A DNA stretch of 6,465 bases, taken from assembly GCA_027070385.1 (NCBI GenBank), contig JALXDW010000197.1:1-6465 (forward strand), in the 5' to 3' direction. Shown here one piece after another: positions 1 to 6,465 of this stretch. The DNA is from Chromatiales bacterium (GTDB lineage Bacteria; Pseudomonadota; Gammaproteobacteria; UBA6429; Thiohalophilaceae). Made by a program: the position numbers and the translations under genes. Positions within the stretch are counted from its first letter, which is position 1. Each line of letters starts with the position of its first letter. Below the pieces are notes generated by a model. That model searched no databases. It was not told where the DNA came from and saw only the letters and a program-made list of their open reading frames with translations.

Positions 1-113
1 TACAACATGCAGATGATGTCATTACGAATAACGGCAGTCTGGAACAGCTGAAAAAACAAGTTAAACATTTACATACATTTTATCTGGAACTGGCAAAAAC
101 ACATAAACAATAA
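1..113 (+). CDS. coaE: Dephospho-CoA kinase, C-terminal end (partial)
   Basis: This is the 3' end of a gene entering from the left edge; the first complete codon is at position 3 and the stop is TAA at 111-113. The 36 visible residues begin QHADDVITNNGSLEQL and end in a charged helix (KKQVKHLHTFYLELAK). The 'ADDVI.N.GS' segment followed by a 'QV..LH..YL.LA' helix is the usual carboxyl end of CoaE, the cytosolic enzyme that phosphorylates the 3'-hydroxyl of dephospho-CoA with ATP in the last step of coenzyme A synthesis. The P-loop and catalytic residues lie outside the window, so activity cannot be judged. coaE immediately upstream of zapD and yacG is a common gammaproteobacterial order, which supports the call. 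Confidence 0.88.
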   Translation, partial: QHADDVITNNGSLEQLKKQVKHLHTFYLELAKTHKQ

Positions 114-163
114 AATTGTGCAAATTACCTTAATCCCGCATATTTTTTCCGGGTGAATTTTTA

Positions 164-169
164 TATAAT
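164..169 (+). promoter_or_regulatory. Candidate -10 box for zapD-yacG
   Basis: A perfect TATAAT lies in the 64-base AT-rich gap between coaE and zapD. No good -35 box stands at 16-18 bases upstream (that stretch is TATTTT-like), and there is no TG extension. A start about 7 bases beyond the box would fall near 176, only a couple of bases before the zapD ATG at 178. A transcript from here would therefore be nearly leaderless. AT-rich gaps produce such hexamers by chance, so this is a candidate only. Confidence 0.35.
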
Positions 170-177
170 GCATCACT

Positions 178-945
178 ATGGATGAAATTGTCACTTACGA
201 GCTACCATTAAATGAACGCATACGAACTTTTATGCGACTCGAATATTTGTTTAACCAGGCTTCCTACACTTTACGCGGTTATTCTACCTGGGATAGTCGG
301 GCAACACTTTCATCACTGATTGATATTCTTGAACTGCTTTCCCGAAGTGACTTTAAACATGAATTATTAAAAGAGCTGGAATACCTGCATAATTCACTGG
401 CAGGGCTACGCGATACCCCCGGTGTAGATGTTGAACAGTTGACAACAGTACTGGATCAACTCTCTGACTCAATATCCAGTCTACACCAGTCCGATGGGCA
501 ATTAGGCCAGCAACTGCGTAATAATGAACTCATTGCAATGTTATTGCAGCGCAGTGCAGTGATTGGCGGCAGTTGCCGCTTTGATATGCCTGCCTACCAC
601 TTCTGGCTACAGCAAACTGCCGAGTCACGTATACAAAAAATTGAAAGCTGGTACGAAGAACTAAAAATAGTGAATCGCCCTGTTGTGCTTATTCTGGGTA
701 TTCTAAGGGAAAGTGCTAACCCGGTTAAACTGCAGGCAGAAAGTGGATTCTATCAACAATCACTCGATCCGGGTGTTGAAACAAAATTGATACGAGTTTC
801 CATTAATAACCAACTTCCCTATTTTGCTGAACTCAGTGGTGGGAAACATCGCTTTACCATTCGTTTTCTGGAACCTCGTGATAGTGGTAGACCGATGCAA
901 ACCAATGACAATGTAAATTTTGAACTTAATTGCTGTAGCCTGTAA
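178..945 (+). CDS. zapD: Cell division protein ZapD (FtsZ-associated)
   Basis: This 255-residue protein is close to the usual ~250 of ZapD (YacF), a cytoplasmic protein that binds FtsZ and cross-links its filaments in the division ring. Family signatures run in order. The N-terminal PLNERIRTFMRLEYLF (residues 10-25) corresponds to the 'HPLNEKMRTWLRIEFL' start of the E. coli protein. ELLKELE follows at 62-68, and GGSCRFDMPAYHFWL at 130-144 matches 'GGCCSFDLP..H.WL'. GFYQQSL is at 190-196, RFTIRF at 225-230 and FELNCC at 248-253. The ATG at 178 is the first in-frame start after a stop at 166 and gives the expected amino end. No Shine-Dalgarno sequence precedes it, so initiation may be leaderless or unstructured. 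yacG follows after 3 bases, implying co-transcription. The C-terminus carries a short extra tail. The identification is firm; the transcription start is inferred. Confidence 0.95.
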   Translation: MDEIVTYELPLNERIRTFMRLEYLFNQASYTLRGYSTWDSRATLSSLIDILELLSRSDFKHELLKELEYLHNSLAGLRDTPGVDVEQLTTVLDQLSDSISSLHQSDGQLGQQLRNNELIAMLLQRSAVIGGSCRFDMPAYHFWLQQTAESRIQKIESWYEELKIVNRPVVLILGILRESANPVKLQAESGFYQQSLDPGVETKLIRVSINNQLPYFAELSGGKHRFTIRFLEPRDSGRPMQTNDNVNFELNCCSL

Positions 946-948
946 ACA

Positions 949-1140
949 ATGAATAAAACTGTAAAATGCCCAACTTGTTCAAAAAAAGTAGTTTGGTGTA
1001 AGCAAGAAAAGTGGCGGCCTTTCTGTAGCGAACGCTGCAAGTTAATCGACCTTGGTGAGTGGGCAAGTGAAAACCATCGTATTCCTGGAGAAAGCCACTT
1101 TCCCAAAGAATCACATTCATCGGATGATGATTATTCCTGA
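949..1140 (+). CDS. yacG: DNA gyrase inhibitor YacG (zinc-binding)
   Basis: This 63-residue protein has the complete YacG zinc site: C7-x2-C10 near the start, then C26-x3-C30 within [20 protein letters not shown], the strongest family signature. YacG is a small cytosolic protein. In E. coli it binds the GyrB subunit of DNA gyrase and blocks its DNA binding and supercoiling. An extra cysteine (C17) lies between the two zinc pairs. The tail after residue 45 is acidic and serine-rich (SSDDD), as is common for the flexible YacG C-terminus. The ATG lies 3 bases after the zapD stop with no clear Shine-Dalgarno sequence, so translation is probably coupled to zapD. Its stop codon is 8 bases from that of the convergent gene on the other strand. 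Confidence 0.96.
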   Translation: MNKTVKCPTCSKKVVWCKQEKWRPFCSERCKLIDLGEWASENHRIPGESHFPKESHSSDDDYS

Positions 1141-1148
1141 TTTTTAGT

Positions 1149-1631
1149 TTATTTAATTTGCAAAGGTACAAGTGCCTGATACATTTTATCGTCTGCGATT
1201 AATTGAAACTGCATTATCCAATCTGTACGTTTGCTGACACAAACCGGCAACAGGATAGTCGCTTGCCAGAAGTGGCTGTTGGCAATCTTTTCTGCCTTTA
1301 ATAAACGAAAAGTATTCGCCCCCATGTTCATTGACTGCATCAGAAAACGTGCTGAAACCTGTTTAATTTCAGAGTTAAAGCCGACCATTTCTGCCTTGAG
1401 TGTAAAAGCTTTCATCGTGCGCACATCACCAGATAACGTCAGAAAAACCTGCCTGTGGCCGGCAGAGAATAAACATCGGCTTTCAAGCAAGTTACATTCA
1501 CTTGTGGCTGTCAGTGAAACTGTTGGTACAACAGTAGAATGTTTATCTGGAGCAAGCAGATACAACTTTGCTGTAAAAATCAGAAAAATAATAGTGGCTG
1601 CAATAGATACAGATTGTAACGCAAGCTTCAT
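1149..1631 (-). CDS. Membrane-anchored protein of unknown function, SMNMG motif
   Basis: I do not recognise a named family. The 160-residue product starts with a short positive end and a hydrophobic helix (about residues 8-27) without an obvious cleavage site. It should therefore be a single-pass inner-membrane protein with a ~130-residue periplasmic domain. That domain has C46 and C53 seven residues apart, an SMNMG motif at 100-104, an FWQATILLPVC segment at 121-131 and a following W138. The alternating hydrophobic pattern suggests a small beta-sandwich. Met-rich 'MxMG' plus cysteines recalls small periplasmic proteins linked to copper or cytochrome oxidase assembly, but that is only resemblance. 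The ATG overlaps the TGA of the upstream fusion gene (ATGA, 1628-1631), and a GGAG Shine-Dalgarno sits 9 bases before it. Real expression is therefore likely, as the last gene of the secA-side cluster. An open frame on the opposite strand across the same DNA shows no family features. Confidence 0.85.
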   Translation of the reverse strand: MKLALQSVSIAATIIFLIFTAKLYLLAPDKHSTVVPTVSLTATSECNLLESRCLFSAGHRQVFLTLSGDVRTMKAFTLKAEMVGFNSEIKQVSARFLMQSMNMGANTFRLLKAEKIANSHFWQATILLPVCVSKRTDWIMQFQLIADDKMYQALVPLQIK

Positions 1632-2575
1632 TTTTCTGTTCTCCAGAATTCAGTAATCGCAGCAATACCGTAGGCACCCTTATTTTTAGCCTGGGGCAAT
1701 AATTCTGTTTTCATTCCCCCAAGCGCATAAACCGGGATGCTCGATTGCGCTATTATTTTCTCAAGCCCTTTCCATCCCAGCAAGGTTGCACCTGGGTGGC
1801 TTGTTGTTTCTAATACCGGAGAAGCCACAACAAAGTCTACACCGATCATCATCGCCTGCTGTAATTCATGACTATTATGCACTGATGCTGCAAGAATCTT
1901 TTCTGTGGTAATGGGGCGTGAACGGTACTGAAACAAACGTTGACTGTTAAGATGAATACCATCCACCTCGACATGCTGTAAAAAATTGATATCTGCATTA
2001 ACAATCAGTTTTGCATTATATTGAAGGCTCAGTGATTTTGAAATTTTAGCCAGTTGCAGCAGAGTTTCAGAATTGATATCCGGTTGGCGTAGCTGTATTA
2101 GCCGGCTTCCTCGATTCAAACACTGTTTGAACTGCTGAATATAATCTTCGTTATCAAAAAAAGAACCGGTAATAGCGTAGCTTGTTGGTAATGCTAATGC
2201 TTTTAAAATGGCATTATTCGCAGCCGGAAATGTGTAGCCATAAAGTTTTTCCCGAGGAACCCAGTTGATCGGTTGTGCAGTTGAACTTTCGACTTTGCCA
2301 TTAAATTTATCGACCTGCCAAACATCCAGAATAACGTCTTTATCGGGGTATGCATATGACAGTTTGAGAAACGGTTTGGCATGAACCACATCAAGATTCA
2401 GTTCTTCATGAAGTTCACGGCATAAAGCCGCATAGACGGATTCCCCCGGTTCCACTTTCCCCCCGGGGAACTCCCATAAACCACCCTGATGTAAGTGAGG
2501 ATGTCTTTTTGAAATAAGATACTGGTTTGCCTTGTTAAGTATCAAACCGACAGCGACATGGATTTTTTGTTTCAC
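1628..2575 (-). CDS. mutT: MutT-type Nudix hydrolase fused to ThiE/TenI-like domain
   Basis: This 315-residue protein has two domains. Residues 1-130 are a MutT-like Nudix hydrolase with the box G39-x5-E45-x7-R53-E54-L55-x-E57-E58; the usual glycine before the last hydrophobic position is N60. From recall of E. coli MutT, R24, F36 and N120 (in FPAANN) align with R23, F35 and N119 that contact 8-oxo-dGTP. Hydrolysis of oxidised dGTP, preventing A:C transversions, is thus plausible. Residues ~133-312 resemble thiamine-phosphate synthase/TenI (QLR at 161-163, DGIHL 205-209, SVH 231-233, ALGG 284-287, GAYGIAAI 300-307), but several synthase residues are changed. The fusion is known in gammaproteobacteria, including Pseudomonas beside argJ and secA. 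The start is GTG; an in-frame stop lies four codons upstream, and the N-terminus KQKIHVAVGLI fits MutT. No good Shine-Dalgarno is visible. It follows argJ by 27 bases. Confidence 0.9.
   Translation of the reverse strand: MKQKIHVAVGLILNKANQYLISKRHPHLHQGGLWEFPGGKVEPGESVYAALCRELHEELNLDVVHAKPFLKLSYAYPDKDVILDVWQVDKFNGKVESSTAQPINWVPREKLYGYTFPAANNAILKALALPTSYAITGSFFDNEDYIQQFKQCLNRGSRLIQLRQPDINSETLLQLAKISKSLSLQYNAKLIVNADINFLQHVEVDGIHLNSQRLFQYRSRPITTEKILAASVHNSHELQQAMMIGVDFVVASPVLETTSHPGATLLGWKGLEKIIAQSSIPVYALGGMKTELLPQAKNKGAYGIAAITEFWRTEK
1641..1644 (-). promoter_or_regulatory. Shine-Dalgarno site of the SMNMG-motif gene
   Basis: On the minus strand GGAG (within TGGAGAA) lies 9 bases upstream of the ATG at 1631, inside the last codons of the Nudix/ThiE-like gene. 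It is the clearest ribosome-binding site in the window and fixes the start of the small membrane protein. With the ATGA stop/start overlap it suggests both coupled and independent initiation. Confidence 0.65.
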
Positions 2576-2602
2576 ACCAGTGGGTTATATAAGGTTAGAT
2601 AT

Positions 2603-3808
2603 TTATGAACGGTATTCCGCATTGATCTTGACGTAATCATAAGAAAAATCACAGGTCCATATTTTTGAACTGGCCTGACCACGATTAAGCTGGATATCAA
2701 TGCTTATTTCAGTTTCTTTCATCACTTTCTGCCCAAGTTCTTCACGATAAGATTCAGAACGCGCACCATTTTCAACAATACAAAGGTCACCAAGAAAAAT
2801 TTTCAGTTTGTTAATATCAAGATCTTTTACACCAGCCCGCCCTACTGCAGCCAGAATACGCCCCCAGTTGGGATCACTGGCAAAAAAAGCCGTTTTAACC
2901 AAAGGAGAATGAGCAACCGTATAGGCAACCCGATCTGACTCATTGGTATTTTGTGCGCCAGTGACATTAATTGTGATTAATTTGGTCGCCCCTTCACCGT
3001 CACGTACCAGTGCTTTTGCAAGGGCTTCACATACTTTATCCAGTGCTTGTTGAAATTCAGTTCTGTTTAATTCAGAAATAATAACTTTGCTTTGCCCTGT
3101 TGCAACAAGGACACAAGCATCGTTTGTTGAGGTATCACCATCAACAGTAATGCGATTGAACGACTGTGCAACGGTTTTTTCCAAACAACTGTCCAGTAGC
3201 ACCTTTTCAATTTTGGCATCCGTCGTAATATAAGCCAACATGGTTGCCATATCAGGCCGAATCATACCAACGCCTTTTGCAATACCGGTAATGGTCACCA
3301 CCTGATTTGCTATACTCACCTGACAGGATATTCCTTTAGGCACTGTATCCGTTGTCATGATCGCATTGGCTGCGGCATGCCAGTGATGTGGATTCAGATC
3401 AATTTTTAAATCTGCAACGACGTTGTTAATTTTATCGACAGGTAAGTTCTCACCAATCACACCCGTTGAAAAAGGCAGTACCTGATTCGTATCACAACCC
3501 ATTTCTGCAGCAACCGATTCACAACAAGCCACCGCTGCATCAAGACCGGCCTGCCCGGTTCCGGCATTGGCATTTCCCGCATTGATGAGTAAATAACGGG
3601 GATTGGATTGACTTAAATGTTGCTTCGCAACCAGTACAGGTGCAGCACAAAAAGCATTTTGTGTAAAAACAGCAGAGGTTGTTGAACCGGCTGCCAATTC
3701 AATCAGAGCCAGATCGGTTCTATCCGAGTAACGAATATTAGCGGCTGCCGTCGCAATTTTAATACCGGCAACCGGTAACAAGTGATTGATGTCTTTCAGT
3801 AAATTCAT
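2603..3808 (-). CDS. argJ: Glutamate N-acetyltransferase/ornithine acetyltransferase ArgJ
   Basis: This 401-residue protein is full length for ArgJ. ArgJ transfers the acetyl group from N-acetylornithine to glutamate in the cyclic arginine pathway; some members also use acetyl-CoA to make N-acetylglutamate. The precursor cleaves itself before a threonine in the conserved KGVGMIRPDMATML block, here between A188 and T189, and T189 becomes the N-terminal nucleophile of the beta chain. Other signatures are NAGNANAGTG (76-85), LPFSTGVIGE (111-120, with T115-G116 as probable oxyanion hole), IMTTDTVPKG (150-159), the SFNRITVDGDTSTND block, RDGEGATK, SDPNWGRILAAVGRAG and the terminal YVKINAEYR. The sequence alone does not tell whether the enzyme is mono- or bifunctional. 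The ATG lies 9 bases after the secA stop behind a weak A-rich AAGA ribosome site, so it is probably co-transcribed with secA, as in many gammaproteobacteria. Confidence 0.97.
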   Translation of the reverse strand: MNLLKDINHLLPVAGIKIATAAANIRYSDRTDLALIELAAGSTTSAVFTQNAFCAAPVLVAKQHLSQSNPRYLLINAGNANAGTGQAGLDAAVACCESVAAEMGCDTNQVLPFSTGVIGENLPVDKINNVVADLKIDLNPHHWHAAANAIMTTDTVPKGISCQVSIANQVVTITGIAKGVGMIRPDMATMLAYITTDAKIEKVLLDSCLEKTVAQSFNRITVDGDTSTNDACVLVATGQSKVIISELNRTEFQQALDKVCEALAKALVRDGEGATKLITINVTGAQNTNESDRVAYTVAHSPLVKTAFFASDPNWGRILAAVGRAGVKDLDINKLKIFLGDLCIVENGARSESYREELGQKVMKETEISIDIQLNRGQASSKIWTCDFSYDYVKINAEYRS

Positions 3809-3817
3809 TCGTCTTTT

Positions 3818-6465
3818 TTAATTTAAACGCCCATGGCATTGTTTGTATTTTTTCCCCGAACCACAAGGACAAGGCTCATTCCGACCTATTTTACGCCCAT
3901 CACGGACAAAAGGTGCCTGTTCTTCTTCAGCGGACTCACTGGCCAATGCAGATGCTTCATCGTGTTGGTATTCCATCTCTCCATCAATTCCGCGACGGCG
4001 TTGTTCTTCCAATGCCTCTATCTCTTCTTCACTTCGTACCTGCACACGGCTCAATACAGTAATAACTTCACGCTGCATTCTGTCGAGCAGTTCAACAAAT
4101 AACTGGAAAGCCTCACGTTTATATTCCTGCTTTGGATTCTTCTGTGCATAACTGCGTAAATGAATACCCTGTCTCAGCTGATCCATTGTTGCCAAGTGTT
4201 CACGCCATTGGTGATCCAATACCTGTAACATGACCGCTTTTTCAATATGTCGCATGACTTCTGAGCCGGATTCCTTTTCTTTTTCTTCATAAGCGTGTTC
4301 AACTTCTTGCTGAATTTTGTCACGCAAGGTTTCTTCATGCAGATTTTCATCGGCTTTCAACCAGGCTTTAATATCCAGTTTAATGCCAAATTCATCATCC
4401 AGTGCCTCTTCCAGACCGGAAATATTCCACTGCTCTTCCAGGCTTTGTGGTGGGATATAGGTATCAATAACCGAATTAACCACCTCATAACGCATATCTT
4501 TTATTTCTTCTGATATATCGTCCGCTTCCATCAGCTCATTACGTTTACGATAAATTTCCTTACGCTGATCATTGGCAACATTATCGTATTCAAGCAGATT
4601 TTTACGTGCGTCAAAGTTATGTCCTTCCACTTTTCGTTGCGCATTTTCTATGGCTTTACTTACCCAGGGATGTTCAATGGCTTCATTTTCCTGCATACCA
4701 AGTCGTTGCATAATGGCGGCCATTTTGTCGGATGCAAAGATACGCATTAAATTATCTTCGAGTGACAGATAAAATCGGGTGGTTCCAGGGTCACCCTGGC
4801 GTCCGGCACGACCCCGTAGTTGATTATCGATACGTCGTGATTCGTGGCGTTCAGTACCGATAATGCGTAAGCCTCCCGCATCAAGGACTTGCTGATGACG
4901 CTTTTCCCAATCCTTTTTTAATTTTTCAATTTTAATATCATCCGGATTTTTTAACTTGTCGATTTCCATATCCAGATTACCACCAAGTACAATATCCGTA
5001 CCACGCCCTGCCATGTTGGTAGCAATGGTTACAGCACCGGGCAAGCCTGCTTCCGCAACAATGTCCGCTTCTCGTGCATGTTGTTTTGCATTTAAAACTG
5101 CATGTTTGATTTTTTCCTTTTTCAGAATACCATGTAAAAGTTCAGATACTTCAATCGAAGCCGTACCAACCAGCACGGGCTGCTGCCTTTTTTGACAATC
5201 TTTAATGTCTTCTACAATCGCTCTGAATTTTTCAGCCTGTGTCAGGAAAATCTGATCAACCTGATCGATACGAATCATTTCCCGGTGTGTGGGCACAACC
5301 ACCACTTCCAGACCATAAATTTGTTGGAACTCATAAGCTTCGGTATCAGCTGTACCGGTCATACCGGATAAAGTGTTATACAAACGAAAGTAGTTCTGGA
5401 AAGTAATTGAAGCAACCGTTTGATTTTCCTGCTGAATATGCACGCCTTCTTTTGCTTCTATTGCCTGATGCAAGCCATCCGACCAGCGACGACCTTGCAT
5501 GGTTCGCCCGGTGAATTCATCCACGATTACGATTTCGTTATTGGCAACAATGTAATCAACGTCTTTCTGAAACAATACATGCGCACGCAAAGCGGAATTG
5601 ACATGATGTACCAGACCAATATTGGATGGATTATACAAACTTTCATTTTCTGCCAATAAACCCGCCTCAACCAGCATATCTTCAACATGCTGATGTCCTT
5701 CTTCAGTTAAATGAATTTGCTTGTTTTTTTCCTCAACCGTGTAGTCCCCCGGCCCATCTTCTTCTTCCTGTTTAACCAGTTTGGGAACGAGCTGATTAAT
5801 TTTAAAATACAGTTCTGAGCTATCCTCTGCCGGACCTGAAATAATTAATGGTGTGCGTGCTTCATCAATTAAAATCGAATCCACTTCATCGACAACCGCA
5901 AAGTTATGGCCACGCTGAAATTTATCTGCAATTTCAAATGCCATATTGTCACGCAGATAATCAAACCCGTATTCGTTATTGGTACCATAGGTAATATCCG
6001 CAGCATAGGCAGCACGTTTTTCATCCGGATCCTGCTCGGCAACCACAACACCGACTGACATGCCAAGGAAGTTATAAAGTTTACCCATCCATTCAGCATC
6101 GCGTTTGGCCAGATAGTCATTGACGGTAACGACATGCACACCTTTGCCTTCAATAGCATTTAAGTACACCGGTAAGGTTGCCATTAAGGTTTTACCTTCA
6201 CCCGTACGCATTTCAGATATTTTACCTTGATGTAAAACCATGCCACCGATCAGTTGTACATCAAAATGGCGCATACCTAATACGCGTTGGCTGGCTTCAC
6301 GCACCGTCGCAAAAACTTCCGGTAAAATATCATCCAGCATCTCGTTATTTTGTAAACGTTGGCGGAATTTTTCCGTTTGCTGCTTTAATTCTTCATCGGA
6401 TAATGTCTGGATTTCAGGCTCGAGCGCATTTATTTGATCCACAATTTTCTGTAACTGTTTTATAT
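3818..6465 (-). CDS. secA: Preprotein translocase ATPase SecA (5' end cut by window)
   Basis: SecA is the ATP-driven motor that pushes unfolded preproteins through SecYEG at the inner membrane. The visible 881 codons include all key parts. Counting from the GTG (Val) codon at 6442, they are: Walker A MRTGEGKT (78-85), Walker B VVDEVDS (183-189), the preprotein cross-linking region (~200-350), [11 protein letters not shown] (362-372), [14 protein letters not shown] (475-488), the arginine-rich [16 protein letters not shown] (536-551), the scaffold/wing and helical regions, and the terminal zinc/SecB-binding motif C858-x-C860-x8-C869-H870. The GTG is not the true start: the frame stays open to the window edge, and its codons (KQLQKI before [10 protein letters not shown]) match the SecA amino end. 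By comparison with E. coli SecA (901 residues) about 17 residues are missing, giving a total near 899. argJ follows 9 bases after the TAA stop. Any promoter or upstream regulator lies outside the window. Confidence 0.98.
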   Translation of the reverse strand, partial: IKQLQKIVDQINALEPEIQTLSDEELKQQTEKFRQRLQNNEMLDDILPEVFATVREASQRVLGMRHFDVQLIGGMVLHQGKISEMRTGEGKTLMATLPVYLNAIEGKGVHVVTVNDYLAKRDAEWMGKLYNFLGMSVGVVVAEQDPDEKRAAYAADITYGTNNEYGFDYLRDNMAFEIADKFQRGHNFAVVDEVDSILIDEARTPLIISGPAEDSSELYFKINQLVPKLVKQEEEDGPGDYTVEEKNKQIHLTEEGHQHVEDMLVEAGLLAENESLYNPSNIGLVHHVNSALRAHVLFQKDVDYIVANNEIVIVDEFTGRTMQGRRWSDGLHQAIEAKEGVHIQQENQTVASITFQNYFRLYNTLSGMTGTADTEAYEFQQIYGLEVVVVPTHREMIRIDQVDQIFLTQAEKFRAIVEDIKDCQKRQQPVLVGTASIEVSELLHGILKKEKIKHAVLNAKQHAREADIVAEAGLPGAVTIATNMAGRGTDIVLGGNLDMEIDKLKNPDDIKIEKLKKDWEKRHQQVLDAGGLRIIGTERHESRRIDNQLRGRAGRQGDPGTTRFYLSLEDNLMRIFASDKMAAIMQRLGMQENEAIEHPWVSKAIENAQRKVEGHNFDARKNLLEYDNVANDQRKEIYRKRNELMEADDISEEIKDMRYEVVNSVIDTYIPPQSLEEQWNISGLEEALDDEFGIKLDIKAWLKADENLHEETLRDKIQQEVEHAYEEKEKESGSEVMRHIEKAVMLQVLDHQWREHLATMDQLRQGIHLRSYAQKNPKQEYKREAFQLFVELLDRMQREVITVLSRVQVRSEEEIEALEEQRRRGIDGEMEYQHDEASALASESAEEEQAPFVRDGRKIGRNEPCPCGSGKKYKQCHGRLN

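Noticed and set aside
135..165. CCCG...CGGG followed by a T-rich stretch between coaE and zapD as a coaE terminator
   Set aside because: The stem is only 4 bp with an 11-base loop, and the T-run is interrupted by bases from the stem. It is not convincing as an intrinsic terminator.
1088..1104. Imperfect hairpin with stem GAAAG/CTTTC and a 3-base loop inside yacG, possible minus-strand terminator
   Set aside because: It lies within conserved yacG coding sequence, has no T-run after it on the minus strand and contains a G-U or A-C position.
1117..1130. Inverted repeat TCATC-GGAT-GATGA near the end of yacG as a terminator
   Set aside because: The stem is only 5 bp and AT-rich, and it lies within the acidic codons of yacG. 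The T-run is not adjacent, so it is too weak to call.
1231..1656. 141-codon plus-strand open frame opposite the small membrane-protein gene
   Set aside because: It has no family signature, no ribosome site and an irregular composition. The minus-strand frame has a membrane helix, a Shine-Dalgarno and an operon-type overlap, so the plus-strand frame is a shadow.
6440..6442. GTG codon as the start of secA
   Set aside because: The reading frame continues without a stop to the window edge, and the upstream codons match the conserved SecA amino end. It is an internal valine codon.
3818..6442. Several 65-100 codon open frames on both strands inside secA
   Set aside because: All lie within a strongly conserved SecA reading frame and have low-complexity or Cys/Ser/Ile-rich translations typical of shadow frames.

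Overview
The window is a compact housekeeping stretch of a bacterial chromosome and is almost entirely coding. ZapD and YacG beside CoaE, convergent to a secA-argJ-MutT/ThiE cluster, are characteristic of Gammaproteobacteria; the same neighbourhood is familiar from Pseudomonas. Base composition is clearly AT-leaning by eye (not computed), with AT-rich gaps and codon choice. A moderate- to low-GC gammaproteobacterium fits better than a pseudomonad, but the genus cannot be fixed from this sequence.

Layout. Plus strand, 1-1140: the last 36 codons of coaE (coenzyme A synthesis), a 64-base AT-rich gap with a consensus-like -10 box, zapD (FtsZ-ring cross-linking) and yacG (small zinc protein, gyrase inhibitor), the last two only 3 bases apart. 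Minus strand, 6465 down to 1149: secA (its first ~17 codons lie beyond the window edge), argJ 9 bases later, a GTG-started Nudix/MutT-ThiE-like fusion after 27 more bases, and a small membrane-anchored protein of unknown function whose ATG overlaps the stop of the fusion gene. The two groups converge and their stop codons are only 8 bases apart.

The minus-strand genes are packed like an operon but have unrelated jobs: protein export motor (SecA), arginine biosynthesis (ArgJ), nucleotide-pool sanitation (MutT domain) and an unknown envelope protein. The plus-strand genes link CoA synthesis, division-ring assembly and gyrase control. No mobile element, RNA gene, CRISPR array, prophage or transferred gene was seen. 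No stretch above about 65 bases is non-coding.

I did not find a clearly new system. The least explained items are the terminal 160-residue membrane-anchored protein with an SMNMG motif and three cysteines, and the ThiE-like half of the fusion. That half keeps the fold signatures but has lost several residues needed for thiamine-phosphate synthesis.
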